64,000 nt of DNA from Berghia stephanieae (GCA_034508935.3 CM067447.1:28879939-28943938); one strand, 5' to 3'. Shown: positions 22,546-52,929, counted from the stretch's first letter. Translations and numbers: made by a program. The notes: generated by a model from the letters alone, not told the origin.

Positions 22546-25500
22546 AGACCCTACCAAGGAAAATGACTTTGTTTTATGGGAAAAAAAACAGATACAAAGT
22601 ATAATAGGGAGATAACATAACCCCCCAGAAATTAAGAAACTGTTCGTTAAAGGCAAGGATTTGTAAAATTGGAGTGTGTTATTTACGAATTGGAGTGTAG
22701 TTAGTTTCACATCCAGAAAACCAACCCACCTGCTAAACAACTTCAGATCTATTCTATCGACATAAATCCCAAATCATCCACTCCTCCCTTTTCAAGAAAA
22801 CCGAAGCGATTGCAATAACTGAAAAATGAAACGTGCAACATCAGATGAAAAAAAAAAGAAAAAAATTAAATTTACAATTGGAACATTTGAATACATTTTG
22901 AAGCTAAAAAATTGCAAGGAAGGTTAGGATTAGGATGATGATGATGATGATGATGATGCAATGCAATCTCACCACTTTACGATATAAAAACTTTAACATC
23001 ACTTGAAGCATAATGTGGTTGCTCTTTGGCCTATAGGTGAAAAAGACAATTGAAGAGATATACAAATGTGGTGGAAAATAGCAAATTGAATTAGGTGACA
23101 ACTTCAACTTATTGCAAAAACATGGGAATATCTGATATCTGAGCAATCAGTGTGTCATCGTCATCGAATTATTCTTTATAATCATTGCATACAAAGGGAG
23201 GGGGAGGTGGGAAGGGTGCAGATGATAAAAAAAGACAAAAGCTATAGGAACGTCTTTATCATTTGTGTATTATAACGTGGATTTACCATGACCTTCTTAG
23301 AAGCCCTCCCCCCACCCCCCTTTTTTGTTTTTTAATAAATAAAATGAGAACAATGATATATCCCTAAGTTTCAATAGCTATTGTTAAAATATACAAGTAA
23401 AACAATTCAAATGCATTAAAACATTTACAGATTTTTAGTTAAGTCTATTTTGAATACTGTTTGCATTTGTGCTGGGTATTACCAAACTATCAAAATTCGT
23501 TTGTATCTAAAACAAAATAAATAAATAAATAGAGATCCGAGGATACAAATTGAACTTGAGCTGGTTTCCTCTTAAATAAATTAGTATCATATGGCTTTAA
23601 TCAGTAAATTGCCGTACTTTGGTGAAACTCATGTTTAAAAATTTGGCCAGAAAACCTGTCCTTCTAAGATATGAGATTTTCAGAAATTATTGCAGGTAGA
23701 TATCTCAAAACGAATTTCGAGCAAGACCAACCCCCAACCAATCACAAACACAAAATTGGAATGAACTGAATTTATCTGTATACATGGCAGGTCTAAATAT
23801 AATGTGATTTCATCTGTCCAATTTAATGATTCAAGTCTATATGATGAAAAAAAAAATAAATAAAACCCCCAAAAAACTGCTGTGTGATTTAATGAACCCA
23901 AATTTTCCCTTTGAAATTGATATAAATTTCTAGCTTTGGTATGATAGTTTCAAAGCAGAAAACCTTTATAAAATACATGCCATTGCATAAATCAAAAGGC
24001 CAAGACATGCAATAAAATGATCATTTCTCAGACTTTTACCTGAAATGTTATAAGGAAATAACTGTCCAGGGTATTTTGTCCCCTTTCAATAACGGAAAAT
24101 TAGGAGATTATGTGTGCAGCAAAACGTGCAAGATCTTTCAAAATTAAGAGAAAAGAAGAAATACATAAAATTTAAGGACAGAAACAATCTTGCTGTAAAA
24201 TGCACTTGTGATGAGAAAGGCTTGGAATACCTACTAATCAAAAGAATCCTTGTTACACCAACTCCTGTAAAGACTGAAGTGAGATACCATTGGTCAAATG
24301 AACTGTTGGGTAATTTTCCTCCTTTGTTTCTTTTTAATTTTGACACCAAAGGCAATTTTACTCTTGAAAACACATTTTTAAAACCCAACAACTAAAAAAA
24401 AAGCAAGCAAAACAGACATAAACAAAAACAGAACAAATTTAAAAAAAAAAAAGAAAATTGACTGACATATCCCTTGTCTAGCCAGCTCATCACACGTACA
24501 CACAAAAAAAAAATATATATATAAAAATATAATAAATCTGGCTCTGATTTGATTCCAACGTAATAAAGCATATTTCTCTTCCTTGGTCAGAGTTTTTCCT
24601 TCATGTCCAGCATCATTTGGTCTGCACATTTTTGTTTATTTTTTCTACATTAAGAACAGTTGTGCTCCTTTGATAAATATTTCCCCCCCCCCCCCCCCCC
24701 CAAGATATTAGCTAACAACAGTACAAATTACTCTTATATGTCGAGTATAACCCATATGCAAGAAGAATTTACCCCGATTAAAATAAAATATTCCTCCATA
24801 GAGTTATAATAATATAGATATTAAGGATAATAGTAATGTGTAAGATGCTGAGAGTAAGAAAGATAAGACCGAATAAATGATAATAAGAAAACAGACCTGC
24901 CAACCCATCACATTCCAAAAGTGGAATCAGAATGGCTGAAATTAGGAATTTGAGACAAAAAATAGGAATTTCACTTTTTTAACAACCCCCCCCCCCCCCC
25001 CCCCTGCTCTTTTTTTATTCGTACCATTATCATCATTTTTTGAAAATCACAATTTTAGAGACAATAGCGGAATAGTACAAAATTGAAGAGTGAAAAAAGG
25101 AATGATTCCACCAAAAGCAGAAGGATTGGCAGGTATGAGAAAATGACCATCTGTAGTCCAACCATAGTCCAACTAGTTTCAAATGTTTCCATGCTGAAAT
25201 GCAGCCAGATCATAACAAAACATTACTCTGTATGACAGATTATTTGGAAAAATTATGATTTATTACAATACGGCTAAAAAGATTCCTGTTGCTCTCAAAA
25301 TCACACGACTAAATGACAACCTATGTGCATTTTTATGCTAGAGCCAGGTATAGGACAAGAGCTAAGATATCAAAACAAATTGGGATCTATTTTCCCTGCA
25401 TTGGATAAACTCCAATTTATGTTTACTTGATACTTGATGAATATAAAGATAGATATTAGATATAAATTATCATCTTGTGCTCCTAATTACAATCTAAAAA

Positions 25501-25755
25501 TTTTCAAAACCACAAAAAACACAACACAACTTACCTAACTTTGGCCCCAATGTTGATATAATTGTATCAGAGATGATACACAGCGTATCTTTTATATTAT
25601 ATAATTCTTTTCATGTAACAGGAGAAAAAAAATGAATTTCAAACAAAATCCAGAATATTATGCAATGACTTAGAGACAAAATGAACTGGAGCATCATCAT
25701 CCTCTTCAATACAAAATAAAAACAAAAATAATAAGGCAACAAAAAAACAAGCCCC
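22546..25755. other. 3' flank of the SLC37-like gene
   Basis: Probable 3' UTR and flank of the transporter plus intergenic DNA. Holds an ATG-trinucleotide run (about 22935-22959) and C runs at 24683-24701 and 24986-25004. No coding match, and I could not place the poly(A) site. Confidence 0.4.
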
Positions 25756-42371
<16,616 letters not shown>

Positions 42372-42924
42372 CTGAAAAAGGAAAAAAAAGTAATTGCAAT
42401 GTTAAATCAAATTAGAATAGTGGATTTGTTAAATTCATGAATATTTTTGAAGGGAACGATCAGGGTAAAGGAATTTGAGTTCAACAATCTTTAACACAAG
42501 AAAAATTGATAGGGGACCAGAAAATCACAACGAACTGTGTAGATTTAGCAATCAAGTTAAATGATTTCTAATACTTTCTCAGTCACCCTGTATTTTTATA
42601 AAGATGACCTGATGCACACAAAACACTTTTCACAACAATTGTTCCAAAAATCATGGGGCCTATATTAACTCTTTCAGCGCCATTGGCTGCACTGTGTGGC
42701 CACAAAAGAATCTGTTCTACTGGCCAACGGCTGCACAGTACCCAAAATAATAATGCAATCCAATCCTACTTTCTACAAAAAATACTATACATTTAACCAA
42801 TGGTATCATTTCTTTCATCAGAACATTCAATTGCCCTAGGGGGAGTATTTTAATTTAGATTTTGCACCGAATTCAAATATCGCTTTGACTTAGCTGTCAT
42901 TCTAATGCTGCCTCAATCAGGATC
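42372..42924. other. Upstream of the first transporter exon seen
   Basis: The missing start exon, read on the minus strand and ending in phase 0, should lie here or further right, but no candidate stands out by eye. Confidence 0.4.
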
Positions 42925-43520
42925 CTAAACAACTTTGATATGGTTATCATCCAAAGAAGTAATGGAGCTGGGAACATCATATTCACCATATTGTGACAAA
43001 GGCCTTCAAAACATTACATTTCATCAAGAGAAATCATCAATGCCCCGAAAAGACAAAGGCACAGGCATATATTCAACCTGTAAGAAATATTTTGGAGTAT
43101 GCTTGCACTGCATGGGATCCCTACAAAATTAAGGACATTAAAGCCATTGAAAACATTCAGAGATCAGCTGTAAGATTTGCCAGCAGCTCTAGACACACTA
43201 AGATGGCCAACACTCCAGACTCGTAGAGATAATGAGCGCATACATCTATATTTCACAAAATTCAAAAGCAAACACTCAGCCATAAATATTCCAATCTACA
43301 TTAACAATGACAAAAAAACAGATAATCGACCAGGCTTCATCACACGAACAATTCCAACAGCCATTTGCAAGAACAAACAAATACAAATACAGTTTTTCCC
43401 TTGAACAATATGTGAATGGAACAAACTACCACATGACATTATAGACATCACAGACCCAACATCACTTCAACGCGTTTTGCACATATACAAATACACCGGG
43501 AGGATTGATTGAATGACTTC
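42925..43520 (+). mobile_element. LINE C-terminal fragment
   Basis: Blocks TKAFKTLHFIKRNHQ, LEYACTAWDPYKIKDI, ENIQRSAVRFA, the WPTLQ.RRDNERIHL region and ICEWNKLPHDII match the connection region and C-terminus of CR1/Jockey-type non-LTR retrotransposons. It is 5' truncated and shifts frame at least twice. Confidence 0.8.
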
Positions 43521-43768
43521 AGTGACAGGATTAGTGTGGTGTGATAGGTAACATTTATCTGTATAAGATTTGCGGTGATGGGCACAGTGTACCTTTTACA
43601 TCTTATGAACTTGAGCGAAAACATACATCCGACAAAATATTGGACATCTGATAATTCGGGCAGAAAAAAGCCTATGGGTTCTGGACAGAGGATCATTGTT
43701 ATTCTTGTAGGTGGTGAAGAAACTGGATATTATATTTAAAAAGATGCCATGCCGATTTTTTGGCACTA

Positions 43769-43987
43769 CCGCAAACTCGGGGACCCAAATAATTTTGGGG
43801 GTTTGGGAGTGGGGGAAACTTTTTTTTTTTTTTTTAAAGTCTAGTAGCCTACTAGAGTAGGGGGTTTGGGAGGGGAGAGACTTTAAGAAAAAAAAAAGTT
43901 TCCCCCTCCCAAACCCCCAAAATTATTTTTTAAAAAAAGTTTCCCCCTCCCAAAACCCCAAAATTATTTGGGTCCCCGAGTTTGCGG
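43769..43987. mobile_element. MITE with ~60-bp inverted ends and TA duplication
   Basis: Ends CCGCAAACTCGGGGACCCAA and complement, flanked by TA (43767-43768 and 43988-43989). The arms continue through a G/C-rich block (gtttgggag.ggggaaac). The right arm carries an extra tandem copy of the C-rich block. Confidence 0.85.
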
Positions 43988-44930
43988 TAGTACCAATTTT
44001 TCTTCTCTGCATCATCTGGAAGGTAGAAAATATCATTATGGGGTCAATGCAAAGGTGTTTGTAGACTGGCTAAATGCAGTTTGCTGCCTTCCCTCGAAAC
44101 ACCCAGCTTTATTGGACAACGCTACCATTCGGTGGCCCATGATCACTTCAAGACTTATTTGTTACTGGAAGGTTTAACTTCAGAAAGTTTGATCCATCTA
44201 TCTAGATTCATATGAATATGAAATTGAAAGAGATGAATTTTCTGATGTCAATCCGTTACCAACATTACGTCAAATAAATTCAAGTTGATAAAGATTCATC
44301 TTTATCCTTTTGATATAATATGATAAGGGAGGACATAATACATGTCCATGGAAAATATTAGGTCCATACTCCATACAATTCAATTCAATAATTTAAATTA
44401 CAATATTACAATGCGAAATGTATCTAGAGGTCGATGCATTTTTACTCTGATTTGTCAGTCCGTTACCCGTGAAATTTCCCTAACTCTTTTTACTAATAAT
44501 ATCATCATCATCATCAATGTGACAATTATTGCTTTTACTTTAATTTTAATATCTAGATAGATATCTAGTATAACTTCATGGAAATTAGTCCGTCAATTTG
44601 AATTGATCTGCTGAATATGACAGATATGTGATATGGAAATGAAATTTGTAAACAGCCACAACTCCTGAAGACTCGGTCTCTCTTGCTTGGACTTGGATAG
44701 TAAAATAGCGTAACTGTTACATCAGAACAAGGTAATATCAAAATCATGACCGTCTTTGACTTACGTTAAAAACTTATTGATTCTGCGGCGGCACAGCAAA
44801 CAACAACAAAGTTTTATTGACCGTTATGTGTGTTGTCGTGTCCCGGACAGTGTCGTGGACAGGGTTGCCAGATAATATTTCATAAATAATCCAAACAATT
44901 ACGAATAAAAAAATCCAGATTTCAAAAGAG

Positions 44931-45220
44931 ATTGAGCCTTTATATGGGGCAATATCTACTAAACGTGCCCAAAGCGCCTGACCATGGTTCCCTGGCCAAC
45001 AGCACCACTTAACATGTAGGACGTGACATGACGCGATATTACATTTTTTTTCGGACAAAGACAACGCTGTCAACGGCCAGGTTCTCATTTTACACCTGAA
45101 TACGATGAGAGAATGTGAGTAAAGAGATATTTTCGAGGACTCAACTATGCGCCGAGCGAGGCACGAACCCAGGACATTCCGATCCGAAAGCGAGTCTCAT
45201 ACCACAAGACGACTCAAGCT
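44931..45220 (-). mobile_element. tRNA-derived SINE (family S2)
   Basis: Minus strand: head with decayed box A (cttgtggtatgag) and box B-like ctgggttcgtgcc, then gcgcatagttgagtcc, the gtgagaacctggccgttgac body and a tail through gcgctttgggcac. Matches 62320-62626 over its length; this copy is the more diverged. Confidence 0.8.
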
Positions 45221-45261
45221 TGCCCTTAGAAATAGAGAATTGTCATCACAAGAGTAATGAT

Positions 45262-45267
<6 letters not shown>

Positions 45268-45332
<65 letters not shown>

Positions 45333-45341
45333 AGAGAGAAA
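45268..45341. repeat. (GA)n microsatellite
   Basis: About 74 bp of GA with one GG interruption. Confidence 0.97.
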
Positions 45342-45344
45342 GTA

Positions 45345-45441
45345 GGAGTGAAATATCTGTTCAATGTTATAGTTATCATAGAACGTTATAAAAAGTGTAA
45401 GTAAATGACAAATTGCCATATTTATGGACAATAAAGATCTA

Positions 45442-45482
<41 letters not shown>

Positions 45483-45487
45483 TATTA

Positions 45488-45521
<34 letters not shown>

Positions 45522-45522
45522 T
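45345..45522 (+). repeat. (ATT)n tract with retroposon 3' end
   Basis: atggacaataaagatctatc runs directly into (ATT)n (about 45445-45522), the usual 3' end of L2-like LINEs or dependent SINEs. Confidence 0.65.
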
Positions 45523-46107
45523 GTTATCCAAATTGTGTTATTGTTATTTCATGAAATAATATGTATCTAATTTTGAAAACTTCTTACATAAAATAAATAA
45601 TTGATAAAATCTCAAATAATCTAAAATCCAAACTTAAAATGACATCAAAATTTAATCCAAAAATGGGCGATTTGGATTAAATAATCCAACCTGGCAATCC
45701 TGGTCGTGGATTTTCTACTGTTTGCCAGATAAATATCGGACAGTGAAGAAAAAAGTATATCCGCACATGGGAAAATTGACTGAACGGGCGGTTTTGAATA
45801 TATATTTTCACTTGGTAAAAAGGGTCTTTAAAAATATTTTCAAATATCGACTTTATAATAAAAATTAACAATCCTTTGTTCAACATTCCTATTGATGATG
45901 AATATTTTCACTTCATAGAAACAGAAATTTTGGTGATATTGGCAAGCTAATCTGGTTAAACTTGGCCGTGCTTTTGAAAGGAGTAAGTAGATTGGAAAAG
46001 ATAAGCCGAATAGGAAATGTATGCGATTACCTATGGGGCGTCGCCCCGTGTGAAATCAGAGGCAAGATAGTGATTATAGCAGAATAGACTTTTCTACTAT
46101 TATTATA

Positions 46108-46540
46108 TGTGATAATAATAATAATAAATTGCGCTTATATAGAGCATATTCTAGTGAAGGGCTCTATGAGCTCTACAATAAAATCTCGAGAGAAAAAAAG
46201 AAACATGAAAAACACAACATTCAAATATTAGCGAGAAGTCTAAACTATGCTAATAAATGAATATATTATATTATTAAAATACACTGAAAAATGTGTCACA
46301 CGTCTAGTTATAAATAGGGACATAAAAGATACCTTAAAATTGTATAAAAAGTTGAATGTGATCGTTTAACATATAAACAGCATTTCTTGATTTCTAGTTA
46401 TAAGTATCAAATCTTATGATATTTGTTAAAAAGGTACGTTTTAAAGTTTTTTTTTAAAATAATATTTTGAGTCTAAAAATCGAATGTCCTCGGGCAGGCT
46501 GTTGCAAATCTGAGGCCCTGCAAATTAAAAAAAAAAAAAA
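46108..46540 (-). mobile_element. LINE 3' end with AT-rich tail
   Basis: Minus strand encodes the end of a non-LTR element (NSLPEDIRFLDSKYY, then a shift to FKTYLF-like sequence), a ~350-bp 3' UTR, then tctatataagcgcaattt and (ATT)n. Only this 3' part is present. Confidence 0.7.
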
Positions 46541-46567
46541 TTCACCATGACTTAGATGATCATAAAT

Positions 46568-46610
46568 GGGAGCGATCTATAGTCATGTTTTCGTCCAACC
46601 AAGTCATCAA
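46568..46610 (+). repeat. Dispersed 42-bp repeat (also at window end)
   Basis: gggagcgatctata.tcatg and ttttcgtccaaccaagtcat recur at 63959-64000, where the window stops, so the repeat may extend further. Confidence 0.7.
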
Positions 46611-46703
46611 TCACATGATTTGTTGCTGTCCAACGATTGGATATTTCTTCTGAAATGTAAACATACTGCTTTGTTTATGAAAGTTGTAAGCATACCTATG
46701 TGT

Positions 46704-46990
46704 CAAGCTGAACAAAATGACCAATCGTGATGTTAGATATTTCAAAAACTGTGAACACTTTTCACTATGTGGGTCACTTTAAGCACATTTTCCAATGTGG
46801 CCAATGACCTCGAGCACATGGAAATGTAATATAGATCATGCCCATTGCTGAACAAAATGACCAATCGTGATGTGAGATATTTCAAAACTGTGAACACTTC
46901 TCACTATGTGGGTCACTTTGAGCACATATTCCAATGTGGTCAATGACCTCGAGCACATGGAAATGTAATATAGATCATGCCCATTGCGAC
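46704..46990. repeat. ~145-bp tandem duplication
   Basis: Two head-to-tail copies from gctgaacaaaatgaccaatc to gatcatgcccattgc differ at a handful of bases. Confidence 0.9.
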
Positions 46991-47123
46991 CAGGGCCTGT
47001 TTCGTGAACGAGGACTAGATTTAGTAATTTACTAGTCTAGTAAATTACTAGCTAGTCTTAATCCCAGGCGAAGCAAGTGTCTAAAAAAATCGGATTTCAT
47101 GAACACCTTTCTAGTCTCGGACT

Positions 47124-47339
47124 CAGCTGCCAACATGCACAAATGGGGGCTCCAAGAATCACCAACATGCCCAAAGTGCAACCAAGCACCACAAGATGCA
47201 AACCACCTCGCACTAGATTGCCCAGAGACAAAACTTGAAGGGGGATTTGGAACCATCAACAAATGTGATTATGACTTCCGAACCTGGATTGATACCTTGA
47301 ACATAGAAGTGTAGCCGAACGATACTACTACTACTACTA
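47124..47339 (+). mobile_element. 216-bp 5'-truncated LINE 3' end
   Basis: Flanked by the 13-bp duplication ctagtctcggact (47111-47123 and 47340-47352). It encodes the C-terminal ~60 residues of a non-LTR element: HKWGLQESPTCPKC, with a C-x2-C-x8-H-x4-C knuckle ending HLALDCP, then TWIDTLNIEV and stop, a short 3' UTR and a (TAC)n tail. The uninterrupted frame and exact duplication suggest a recent insertion. Confidence 0.88.
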
Positions 47340-47502
47340 CTAGTCTCGGACTAACTAGTCTCTTGCTTAGAAGTGGGCGTTGTAAGAACGTTGACTAATT
47401 CGGCTATTTTGTGCGGGTAACATCACCTCTGTACTACACGAAGGCAGGTAAGATACATCCGCTTTCATACTTACAATGCAAAAGATTTCCAAAGAGAAAT
47501 CT

Positions 47503-50500
47503 CCACTGGTGCCCACCTCACATAATCCTGGGTTCACTCACCACTGGTACCTACCTCCCATAGTCTTCAGTTCAATCCCCACTGGTGCCCCAGAGACTAT
47601 GGGAGGTGGGCACTATTGGTGAGTATACGCGACTATGGGATGTGGGCACTAGTGGGGATTGAACCAAATACTACGGGAGGTGGGCACCATTAGGGAAGGA
47701 ACCAGATAATATGGGACGTGGACACAATTGGGAAGTGAACCCAGGTTAATGGGAATTGTTATCAGTGGGGAGTGAATCTAAGACTATGGGAGGTGGACAC
47801 AATTTGGGTGTCACCCGGAGCATGGGACTATGGGAGATAGACACAATTGGGGAGTGAACCTAGGAGTATGGGAGTTGAACGCAATTGGGGAGTGAACCGG
47901 GAGAATGGGAGGTTGATGCCAATGGGGAATGAACCAGGGGCTATGAGAGTGTGACACAATTCCGGGTGGGGGTGGGGGGTGGGGGGGGGGGGGGGGGGGG
48001 GGAGGCTGAACTCGGAACTATAGAAGGTAGACACCAATGGAGAGTGAAACCAAGGACACCAAGATGTGGATACCATGAATGGGTAATGAACCTGGGACCG
48101 TGGGAGGTGGACACCAAACTGGAATGTACACAAGACTATGAGATGAGATACGAGTGGCGAGTGAACCAGAACTGTGAGAGGTGGACAATACTTGGGAGTG
48201 AACCGAAGGCTGAAGAAAGAGACACCCAGTGGAGAGTTACCCCGTAATACCTCGGGTGGACAAAAGTAGGGACTGGATCTGGGACTGTGGGAGGCCGACA
48301 CCAGAGGTGATTGAACTTGGGACTAGGGGAAGTGGACACAAGTGGAGAGTAAACCTGAGTTTAAAAAAATGGAAAACGGACACAGTGAGGTGCGAACCCG
48401 GGACTCGGAGATATGGATACATGTAAATATTGAGTGAACCCGGGGCTATGGCAGGTAGACATCAATGGGGAATCATTCCAAACGCCATCGTATTTATGTT
48501 TTTCAAAAACAACTGTTGCTGCTTGTTGTTCGAAGAAATATATAAATATCATGATAGGCAAACGGAATGAAAGCTTTAATTTCATAAAGAAATACAGATA
48601 CTGTGGACGTTTCGGGTTTTCCCTTGATCAACAAAACACGTTGAAAGAAACACTTTAGCAATGGATTCCATATCTTTTCATAAAATACACATTAAAGTAA
48701 TAGGTCTGTAATTTTGAGATTTGTTTTTATTATCTTTCTTTATAAATTGTAGTTACATTGGCTAATTTCCAGTCTTGTAGAATTTTACCTACTGTTAGAT
48801 TTATGACAGGGGGTGAGCTCTTTGTGTTGAGTTAATGAGAAAAAAGACATTCGAGAACAATGATTTTTGATATCTTAAATGATAACAAATAATGGGAAGG
48901 ACTCGGTCTAAAACTTTTCGTCAGTGAACGCAAGTATATAGAAATTTAATCATGTACAACAAAAGTCAATCATTTTAATTGTTTGAATTCTTTGCATTAT
49001 TTATTTTGCTTCCGTGGTTCAGTGAATGTGGTTTCTATTGCAACATAGGCTGCTCTGTTAAATATTTTGCGTGAGTGAACGTAGATGTGGATGGTTCATA
49101 ACATCACATTGAGAATTGGGGGTGGGGGGGGGGGGGGGGGGTTGGGAGGCTGAAATCTGGACTATGGAAGGTTGACACCGATGAAGAATGAACCCAAGTA
49201 TAAGGAAGAAGAGTGGGGGGTGAACCTGGAACTATTGGAAGTGGACACCAGTAGGGAACGAACCCAGGACACCGAGTGGTGGATACCATGAAAGGGTAAA
49301 ATAACCTGGGGCTGTGGGAGGTGGACACCAAACTGGAATGTACACAAGACTATTATAAGATGAGATACAAGTGGCGAGTCCTGGATTGGACAATACTGGG
49401 AAGTGAACCGAAGGCTGGAGAAGAAGACATCCAGTGGAGAGTTATCCCGTAATACCTCGGGTTGACAAAAGTGGGGACTGAACTTGGGGCTGAGAGGCCG
49501 ACACCAAAAGTGATTGAACCTGGGACTAGGGGAGGTACACCAGTGGAGAATAAACCTGTGATCGGAAAATGTAAGACGGATATCAGTGAGGTGCGAACCC
49601 GAGGCAGAGATACGGATACAAGTGAATATTGAGGTAGGCATCAATAGGGAGTGAACCCAGAACTGTGCGATGTTGACAGCAGTGGTGAGTGAACCCGGAA
49701 CAATGAGGCTGGACACCAATGGGGAATGATCAAAGGGCTATAGGATGATATATATATGGCGTGGGACTGCGAGAAGTGGACGCTCCTAAGAAGTGAACCC
49801 AAGGCTGAGGGAAAAGACTCAGTGGAAAGTAACCGCAAATCTAAGTGGGATGGTCACAAGTGGGAAGTGAACCTTACTGTGGGAGGTGGGCACCAATGGG
49901 GATTGAACCCGGAACTAAGGGAGGTGGACACACGTGGGAAGTAAACCTTTGACTATGGAAGATGCACACCAGTGAGGAGCAAACCCGATACTTAGAGAGG
50001 TGGATAACAGAGGGGAGTGAGTGAATCCAGGGCTATGAGAGGTGGATACCTGTGGGGAGTGAACTCGGTACCAGAGAAGATGGACACAAGTGAGGAATAG
50101 ACATGGGGCACTGCTGGGGACTGAGCCCAGGGATATGGAAGAATACATTAAGTGGAGTGTTAACCCGGGACTATCTGGTTCACTCCACACTAGTGCCCAC
50201 CTTACACAGTTCTGTTCACTCCCCAATAGTGCCCACATCCCATAGTCTCTGGTTTGTCTCCACTGGTGCTCACATCCCACAGTCTCTAGTTCACTCTACA
50301 CTGGTGCCAACCTCCCATATACTCTGGTTCAATTAATTCCCTTATGGTGCCAAACTCACGTAGTTTATGGTTCACTCCCAGTGGTACCCACCTCCCATAG
50401 TCTCCTGTTCAAACCCCACCGGTGTCTTGCTCCCATATTATCTGGTTCACTCCCCATTGTTTTCCACCTCCCATTGTCTCTGGTTAACTCCCCACTGGTT

Positions 50501-50741
50501 TCACCTCCCATAGTCTCTGATTCAATTCCCACCGGTGCTCTCATCCCATGGTTTCTGGTTTAATCCTTACTAGTGCCCACCTCCCACAGTCTGTAGTTCA
50601 CTCCCCATAGGTGTCCACCTCACATAGTTCTGGGTTCACTCCACACTGGTACCAACCTCCCATAGTTTTCAGTTCAATCCTCAGTAATGTCCTGCTTCCA
50701 TAGTCTCTGGTTCACTCCCCACTAGTCCACCTCCCATATGT
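47503..50741. repeat. Two-orientation ~38-bp minisatellite array
   Basis: Degenerate units of the type gtgaacc.gggactatggga and ggtggacaccaatgggga fill 3.2 kb. Orientation is minus at 47503-47592, plus at 47593-50168 and minus again at 50170-50741. Units differ widely, so the array is old. A ~600-bp non-repetitive insert lies at 48490-49090, and G runs break it at about 47983-48001 and 49120-49141. Open frames seen here on either strand are products of the repeat. Confidence 0.85.
48490..49090. mobile_element. Insert in the minisatellite with LINE piece and hammerhead-like core
   Basis: The minus strand at 48640-48830 encodes LINE-like blocks DWKLANVTTIYK and NYRPITLM, frameshifted relative to each other, the N-terminal part of a non-LTR reverse transcriptase. 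The minus strand at 48609-48630 reads TGATCA, AGGGAAAACCC and GAAAC, a hammerhead-like core. Confidence 0.55.
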
Positions 50742-51401
50742 GACCCTATGCCTCGAAGCGGTATTAAGCCGGGATTTGGAAAACGAAGAAAACCGGTTTT
50801 AAAGTGGGAATGGTCAAAATGATCAAATTTCAGTTTTTGGTTGTTTCAGAAACTACAATAATTTTTCTACACGAAAACGTAATAATTCAACATAGGTATT
50901 GAGGATAAGTTATATAAATTTAATGTTTAAAAAAGCAACTATCAATGACACATTCAAAACGAGGGTTGACTTTCTCTCAGAGAGCAACCATTTCCAAGAC
51001 TTAGTAATATTAAGTCTTTTCCTCCACCAATACTATGTAAGATACCACAGCAAAGGGCGTGTCTTTATCTATCTCAGAGAAAGCATGACTGTTTCCACAA
51101 TTTCATGGTTCACCCAGAAATGAACTTTAAAAACTGTAAACAAGTCTAGGCTTGCCCCTGACAACTTTACAAATGAATGATTCTGATTGGCCAACGCTCA
51201 TCACATGCGCCTGTTGGTAATTTAAATGCCCGGGCAATGTGTCATGACGTCAGCATGCGTGTGTTACATATGTGTGTGTTTGTGCATTTTGATACAAACC
51301 ACGTGCTATTATTTCTTTGTCAAGCTGCATTGTTTAATGATCGAGGTGAGGGTCCTTGTCCCTCTTTATTCATGAAATTATAGGACATGCTAAGACTTTA
51401 A

Positions 51402-51925
51402 TTGGGTGGGGTTCCTGACCTCCCATAGTGGGGAGGTACTTACTGTCTTCTATCTCCCTATATATGTTTTCCAACTAGCGTTCTGTCTTTGTCTTGGAAT
51501 GAGATAACTTCGTTTTGTCCTGACCCTGACCGGATACCCTTGGTGAGAGGGGAAACAGTCAAATGTATAGTTAGTTTTGGGAGATTATATTTTTTTCCTT
51601 GTAAATCATCTTTCTGTTATGTAATGTATTATGTTTTGTTTATATATTATAATATGATTTGTAAACATTTGAGTGTATTCCTCTTAGTGGGGACCTGTGC
51701 TTGTGACTGGATAAGACTTTTAGGTGATCTCAAACTAAGAACTTCGATAGTTTGCTCTTGGAATCTACACATGTTCCCTATTTGATCCAATTCTCCTTTG
51801 TCTTACTTTTTCTTGGGTGCTTTAATTGTAATTCAGAACTTATTACCATCCCATTTTCTTCCTTTTTACTGGCGCTGATATGACCTTAATGTGTTGAAAT
51901 CACCGTAAAACCCTTACAAAAAATA
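51402..51925 (+). mobile_element. SINE-A copy, near full length
   Basis: Starts ttgggtggggttcctgacct and runs to the hairpin region, where the 3' arm has mutated (gttgaaatcaccgtaaaacc). The tail is followed by AAAT units. Confidence 0.8.
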
Positions 51926-52135
51926 AATAAATACAACAGTTGCCTAATCTTACACTTACAGAGATTGTTGTATGATAAACATTTAATTTTAAGTACAAAA
52001 GCAGAATAGTAAATAGAGCCTTCAACAATCAATAAACTGCCGATGGAAATACGTGTAACTAAAAAATGAAAAAGGTTAAATGTATGGATAGACAAAGAGA
52101 AAGAGAGACAGACCTATTAATTGATAAATAGATAG

Positions 52136-52565
<430 letters not shown>

Positions 52566-52883
52566 CATTTTAGACAATCAACAATGTGGGTGACCGCTAA
52601 GAAAAACTTGAGAGATTCAATAACATGTTTTCATGTAAGTCATTGCGCAATAAATCCCAATCCTCCTCCTCAAAATGGAATCAATGCAATGAATAATTTG
52701 ACCAGCCCATTTATCTAATTGCAATCTCATTGGTCAGTATGTTTCCAGTTGATTGACTATGACTTACTTTGAAACAAAATGCTTTCTTAAATTATCCCTA
52801 CAATTCTTTGCTCCGCCTCCATCCCTTTCTTCATGTCTACCTCAGTCTATCCGTCTCCCTTTTGTTTCTTTCACACATACAAA

Positions 52884-52924
<41 letters not shown>
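52884..52924. repeat. (AC)n microsatellite
   Basis: About 20 AC units between AAAC-rich borders. Confidence 0.97.

Positions 52925-52929
<5 letters not shown>

Noticed and set aside
24114-24395. 93-codon plus-strand frame overlapping a 101-codon minus-strand frame
   Set aside because: No recognisable domain or splice context; chance frames in a region of lower stop density.
44774-45088. 104-codon minus-strand frame as first exon of the transporter
   Set aside because: It is the S2 SINE read through; the same peptide fragments appear at 62340-62620.
45197-45431. Leu/Ser- or Arg/Glu-rich frames over GA/TC tracts (also 52200-52577, 53815-54069, 59488-59843)
   Set aside because: Translations of dinucleotide and tetranucleotide microsatellites.
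47828-50280. Open frames of 120-185 codons in the 47.5-50.7 kb array
   Set aside because: Overlapping frames on both strands arise from minisatellite units; composition tracks the repeat and no domain is visible.
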